Of a DNA stretch of 64,000 bases, positions 60,715 through 64,000 are shown in pieces. Below the pieces are notes generated by a model that searched no databases, was not told the origin of the DNA, and worked only from the letters and a program-made list of their open reading frames with translations. The first letter of the stretch is position 1. Every line of letters starts with the position of its first letter. A program made the translations under genes and the position numbers. The stretch comes from Leeuwenhoekiella sp044542075 (GTDB lineage Bacteria > Bacteroidota > Bacteroidia > Flavobacteriales > Flavobacteriaceae): contig NZ_JBITTU010000003.1 in NCBI RefSeq assembly GCF_044542075.1, positions 372,001 to 436,000 on the forward strand. Direction: 5' to 3'.

Positions 60715-61150
60715 AAATAGTATAGTTCTGCTAACAACAGTTTCTAATTTTGATCTTTACAATAAGACCAAATACTCCCATCCAAAAGGAATAAAAAAAG
60801 TTGTGATTGATGGTCAAGACGGGATGTATGGTATTGAAAGTTTGTACTATTTATTTAAAAAGTTAAGGAATAGAAATATAAAATGGTTGATTCTCGCAGA
60901 TGAAGATGTTATATTTTTAGATAATTTGGCAATTTTTGATATAATAGAAAAGCTTCAAGACACTGGAGCTATTGCTGCGGGAGTTAGGGATGGAGGAACA
61001 ATACCAAATAGAATTCATAACCCTTACGTTCCTAATATGTTTTTTTGTGTGCTTAATTTTGAGAAAATCGTACAGGTATATAATAAAAAAAAATTAAAAA
61101 AAATGAATTTATTAGTAAGGATGAGTTTATTGAAGATTTATCAGGATTAA
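60704..61150 (+). CDS. GT-A-like protein, N-terminal part of a frameshifted gene
   Basis: This 148-residue frame encodes NSIVLLTTVSNFDLYNKTKY, then KWLILADEDVIFLDNLAIFD with a DED metal-site-like motif, and PYVPNMFFCVLNFEKI, like a GT-A glycosyltransferase without a familiar family. It reads into two A-tracts (61085-61093, nine A; 61096-61103, eight A) and then through about 15 junk codons to a stop. The correct continuation lies in the -1 frame (next entry), giving one protein of about 270 residues. The start is a TTG overlapping the previous gene. A real frame-shift mutation, a base-count error, or slippage that restores the frame are all possible. Confidence 0.7.
   Translation: MIDKNSIVLLTTVSNFDLYNKTKYSHPKGIKKVVIDGQDGMYGIESLYYLFKKLRNRNIKWLILADEDVIFLDNLAIFDIIEKLQDTGAIAAGVRDGGTIPNRIHNPYVPNMFFCVLNFEKIVQVYNKKKLKKMNLLVRMSLLKIYQD
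61096..61102 (+). promoter_or_regulatory. Candidate -1 slippery heptamer (A AAA AAA)
   Basis: In the frame of the upstream part the codons here are A, AAA, AAA, exactly the X XXY YYZ phasing of a -1 slippery site; slipping by one base enters the open -1 frame that continues the protein. A second A-tract lies seven bases upstream (61085-61093). Runs of eight or nine A also promote RNA polymerase slippage in AT-rich bacteria. Whether it works in vivo is unknown. Confidence 0.4.
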
Positions 61151-61515
61151 AGGAACCTTTCAAAACTGAAAGTTTATTTGAACCCTATTATAAATTTTTT
61201 CTTTGGTTAAAACGGAAAGGTGAACACTATTTGTTTTTGAACGCAGAACTGTATGATTCTAAAAATGATGAATTAACCACGCTTGTCAAATCATTAAATG
61301 GAAAGCCGATGCTTATTCATACCTGGTTTGCCCGATCGTATGGCTGGAATAAATATCAAACAAAGCGCATAGATAGCTTACTTCAAATATTCAATTCTAA
61401 AATTGTACCGGAGGAAAGTGAATCAGTTTCAATTATTAAAGATCCCTACTTTAAATATCAGAATAAAATCAAGAAATTTTTTTTAAAGCTAAAAATGAAA
61501 TCATTTATAAAGTAA
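61102..61515 (+). CDS. GT-A-like protein, C-terminal part of the frameshifted gene
   Basis: Read in the -1 frame from the end of the A-tract, this 137-residue stretch is clean protein: NEFISKDEFIEDLSGLKEPF, KTESLFEPYYKFFLWLKRKG, LFLNAELYDSKNDELTTLVK, then MLIHTWFARSYGW. The first ATG is only at 61231, too late for a sensible start, so it is the second half of the 60704 gene. Its stop overlaps the ATG of the next glycosyltransferase by one base, the coupling seen throughout the operon, which suggests the gene was intact until recently or still is read through. Confidence 0.7.
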   Translation, partial: NEFISKDEFIEDLSGLKEPFKTESLFEPYYKFFLWLKRKGEHYLFLNAELYDSKNDELTTLVKSLNGKPMLIHTWFARSYGWNKYQTKRIDSLLQIFNSKIVPEESESVSIIKDPYFKYQNKIKKFFLKLKMKSFIK

Positions 61516-62462
61516 TGGCTCATAATTTAGTGTCAATCATTATCCCCGTGTTTAACCGCGCTTCCTTTTTGGAGGCCACGCTTAACTCAGTAAAAGCCCA
61601 GAATTATCAAAACTGGGAATGTATAGTTGTTGATGATCACAGCACGGACGATTCCTGGAAAATTTTGAATACCTATCAACATGAAGATTCCCGATTTAAA
61701 GTCTTCAAAAGACCAGATGCCAGACCCAAAGGCGCAAATGCTTGTCGTAATTTTGGTTTTGAACAAGCCAGCGGTATGTATGTAAATTGGTTCGATTCAG
61801 ACGATCTGATGAAACCTACATTTCTTCAAAGTAAAATTGATAAACACGCAGGAGGTAATTTTGATCTTGTTTTGTCTAAAACAATTATTTCTACTTTGGG
61901 GTCAAATGAATATGTAAATGAGCATCGTACAAAGTTGAGTTCAAATTTACTTGAGGATTTCCTGACTCGGAAAATTACTTGGTACCTTCCAGATCCCATG
62001 TTTAAGAAATCCTTTTTGATAGGTCATATATTATTTGATGAGAATCTTCTTGGGGGGCAGGATCGTGATTTTTTCAGAAAAATAGTATTAGCCGACCCCA
62101 AAATAGCTGTTGTAGAAGATTATTCTAGAGTTTATCTGCTTCATAACGATAGTATATCAGAATCGATTTACAGAAAACAAGCTCCAGAAGTCTTGATTTC
62201 AATTTTTAGGGCACAAGTCGCATACGTTGATATCCTAAGGGAAAGAAAGTTGCTCACTACAAAACTTAAGAAATTTTATTTTAAAGACCTCATCAAATTC
62301 ACACCCTTTCTTTATAGGAGTCCTGAACTGTTTAAACTTCTTGAGAGTAGCCTTTTTAAACTTCAAATGATTGATTTTGTATTTTTTAAGCTATGGTTCA
62401 AATATTACTTGGGCCTTACTAGCCTAAAAATAACCGGAAAAGGACAAAAGCTATTTAAATGA
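61515..62462 (+). CDS. GT2 glycosyltransferase, KGANACRN subgroup (third copy)
   Basis: A 315-residue GT-A enzyme: VSIIIPVFNRASFLEATLNS, VVDDHSTDDSWK, PKGANACRNFGFEQASGMYV and NWFDSDDLMK, with GGQDRDFFRKIVL on the acceptor side. It is the third member of the subgroup shared with 48239 and 50128. Because it adjoins neuA and neuB, it may transfer the nonulosonic acid or its neighbouring sugar, but this is only a positional inference. GT2 is not a known sialyltransferase family. Confidence 0.91.
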   Translation: MAHNLVSIIIPVFNRASFLEATLNSVKAQNYQNWECIVVDDHSTDDSWKILNTYQHEDSRFKVFKRPDARPKGANACRNFGFEQASGMYVNWFDSDDLMKPTFLQSKIDKHAGGNFDLVLSKTIISTLGSNEYVNEHRTKLSSNLLEDFLTRKITWYLPDPMFKKSFLIGHILFDENLLGGQDRDFFRKIVLADPKIAVVEDYSRVYLLHNDSISESIYRKQAPEVLISIFRAQVAYVDILRERKLLTTKLKKFYFKDLIKFTPFLYRSPELFKLLESSLFKLQMIDFVFFKLWFKYYLGLTSLKITGKGQKLFK

Positions 62463-63127
62463 AAAACTACCTCGTCCTTATCCCAGCCCGCGCCGGTTCC
62501 CAACGTCTTCCTGAAAAGAATATGAAGATGCTAGGCGATTTGCCTTTGATAGGGCATAGCATTAATTATGCACGTCAGGCAGGCTTTGAACATATAACAG
62601 TTACAACAAATGATTTTGAGGTAGCTGCTTATGCTAAAAGTAAAGATTTAAACGTGATTCATAGGCCAGACGAACTTGCTGGTAACCAGGAACCTGTTAT
62701 TTCTGCTATTCAACACGCTTTAGAAAATCTTCCAGATGATTATTATTCAATAATATTACTGCAACCTACAAATCCGTTGCGGCCGGAAACTCTTTTAAGA
62801 GAAGCAATTCAGATATTTGAAGAAGAAAACTGTGAGAGCTTGATGACCGTTTCTCGAAATGTGCACAAACTGGGAACTATTTCAAATAATCGGTTTAAAC
62901 CCTACAATTATAAAATGGGGCAGCGCAGTCAGGATTTACAACCTTTATACTATGAGAACGGGTTGCTTTATATTTTTAAAACCGAATTGGTTAAACAAGG
63001 AAAACTCCTAGGAGAGAAAAACTTCCCTTTAATCGTTGAGCATCCATTTGCTGAAATTGATATTGATACCGAAACTGATTTTAAAAAGGCTGAGATGTAT
63101 CTTAATTTTTATAAAGACATTTACTAA
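62459..63127 (+). CDS. neuA: CMP-sialic acid (acylneuraminate) cytidylyltransferase, NeuA-like
   Basis: A 222-residue enzyme that activates a nonulosonic acid with CTP. LVLIPARAGSQRLPEKNMKM holds the nucleotide-binding ARxGSxxLP(x)KN motif; LLQPTNPLRPETLLREAI and the late FAEIDIDTETDFKKAE (metal-binding D-I-D) are also landmarks. The length fits NeuA-type proteins without the extra esterase domain. The sugar could be sialic, legionaminic or a related acid. It overlaps the previous gene by ATGA, and neuB begins 23 bases after its stop. Confidence 0.94.
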   Translation: MKNYLVLIPARAGSQRLPEKNMKMLGDLPLIGHSINYARQAGFEHITVTTNDFEVAAYAKSKDLNVIHRPDELAGNQEPVISAIQHALENLPDDYYSIILLQPTNPLRPETLLREAIQIFEEENCESLMTVSRNVHKLGTISNNRFKPYNYKMGQRSQDLQPLYYENGLLYIFKTELVKQGKLLGEKNFPLIVEHPFAEIDIDTETDFKKAEMYLNFYKDIY

Positions 63128-63150
63128 TACTAAAAAGCACTTAACTTACC

Positions 63151-64000
63151 TTGAACCCATTCATCCAAATAGCAGATCGTAAAATAGGACCAGATTACCC
63201 GCCACTGGTGATTGCAGAAATTGGTATTAATCACGAAGGTTTGCTTCAGGTGGCTAAGGAGATGGTTGATGCAGCTTGCCGGGCCGGCGCTGAGGTCGTC
63301 AAACATCAAACGCACATTGTAGAAGATGAGATGAGCGGTGCTGCAAAAAAAGTGATTCCAGGTAATGCAGATGTGTCGATATATGAGATTATGCGACGTT
63401 GCGCTTTAAGCGAAAGTGATGAAATTGAATTAAAAAACTATGTCGAAGAAAAAGGAATGCTCTTTATTTCGACACCCTTTTCACGAGCCGCGGCAAACCG
63501 ACTTCAAAAAATGGAAGTTCCCGCTTATAAAATAGGTTCCGGAGAATGTAATAATTATCCCTTGCTCAAACATATAGCAGGTTTTGGAAAACCGGTGATT
63601 TTAAGCACCGGAATGAATACCCTTGAGAGTGTTTCTAAAGCGGTGCACATTTTTAAAGAAGCACATACACCACTAGCACTTTTGCATACCACTAACTTAT
63701 ATCCCACGCCTATTCATTTAGTGCGATTTGGAGCGATGACTCAATTGCACGAGGCGTTTCCTGAAGTTCCATTCGGGTTGTCAGATCATACCTTAAATAA
63801 TAATGCGTGTCTGGGCGCAGTAGCGCTTGGAGCCTCTATTCTCGAACGTCACTTTACAGATCATATGCAGCGTACGGGACCGGATATTGTTTGTAGTATG
63901 GATGAAAAAGCCTGCAGTGAACTCATAAAATCCAGTAATGAAATCTGGCAGATGCGCGGGGGTGAAAAAGCTCCGGCAAAGGAAGAACAGGTAACTATTG
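63151..64000 (+). CDS. neuB: N-acetylneuraminate synthase NeuB-like, partial at right edge
   Basis: The first 283 residues of a NeuB-family barrel enzyme, which condenses phosphoenolpyruvate with an N-acetyl hexosamine. VIAEIGINHEGLLQVAKEMV, VVKHQTHIVEDEM, FISTPFSRAAANRL, YKIGSGECNNYPLL, LSTGMNTLESV and the metal-site LHTTNLYPTP are present; GLSDHTLNN and LERHFTDHMQRTGPD follow. The C-terminal SAF antifreeze-like domain is cut off at 64000. The start is a TTG (63151), with no ATG nearby. The sequence fits NeuB or LegI; the exact sugar is uncertain. Confidence 0.93.
   Translation, partial: MNPFIQIADRKIGPDYPPLVIAEIGINHEGLLQVAKEMVDAACRAGAEVVKHQTHIVEDEMSGAAKKVIPGNADVSIYEIMRRCALSESDEIELKNYVEEKGMLFISTPFSRAAANRLQKMEVPAYKIGSGECNNYPLLKHIAGFGKPVILSTGMNTLESVSKAVHIFKEAHTPLALLHTTNLYPTPIHLVRFGAMTQLHEAFPEVPFGLSDHTLNNNACLGAVALGASILERHFTDHMQRTGPDIVCSMDEKACSELIKSSNEIWQMRGGEKAPAKEEQVTI

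Noticed and set aside
1..64000. CRISPR arrays, tRNA or rRNA genes, insertion sequences
   Set aside because: I looked through the intergenic regions for regularly spaced repeats, CCA-ended cloverleaf sequences and transposase motifs and found none.

Overview
The window is chromosomal DNA from a member of the Bacteroidota, most likely a marine or surface-living Flavobacteriaceae. The evidence is a low GC content, many TTG and GTG starts, promoters of the TTG / TAnnTTTG type used by this phylum, and family-typical genes (a PorV/PorQ-like outer membrane protein, LptB, TatC, ribosomal protein THX). I cannot name the genus from sequence alone. No rRNA, tRNA, insertion sequence, CRISPR array or prophage was seen.

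Positions 1-40.5 kb are ordinary core genome in short operons on both strands. In order: a short-chain dehydrogenase cut by the left edge and an aldo/keto reductase, which share a candidate operator half-site; two tiny envelope genes; a minus-strand light-repair operon (flavin reductase, DUF2256 protein, DASH-type cryptochrome, iron-sulfur photolyase); an Old Yellow Enzyme; MsrA with a DUF4174 protein; a coiled-coil protein with a degenerate zinc ribbon beside a Nif3 protein; LpxK; a TPR hybrid histidine kinase; GAPDH with lipoyl synthase; transporters, an ABC-F factor and methyltransferases; YaaA; a cyclophilin-FKBP fusion; IlvE; MnmD; phosphatidylserine synthase; and a divergent block of KdsD, TatC, an AhpD-like protein and LptB facing RecQ.

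From about 40.56 kb to the right edge everything lies on the plus strand with short or overlapping junctions. It looks like one long surface-polysaccharide operon. It begins with export genes (Wza-like lipoprotein, Wzc-like tyrosine kinase, Wzm/Wzt-like ABC transporter). An FkbM methyltransferase, about fifteen glycosyltransferases or glycosyltransferase-like proteins and a polysaccharide pyruvyl transferase follow. It ends with NeuA and NeuB homologues that make and activate a nonulosonic (sialic-type) acid. The predicted product is an acidic polysaccharide carrying a sialic-like sugar and probably pyruvate and methyl groups.

Points most worth a second look: a glycosyltransferase-like gene split by a -1 frameshift on a perfectly phased A AAA AAA heptamer (61096-61102), the flavin reductase and DUF2256 genes coupled to two different photolyase-family proteins, a palindromic AATACACA/TGTGTATT operator candidate, hairpins that abut start codons, and a combined Wza/Wzc plus Wzm/Wzt export set. 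Start codons were moved from the longest reading frame where homology, a promoter or a terminator argued for it; each case is explained in its entry.
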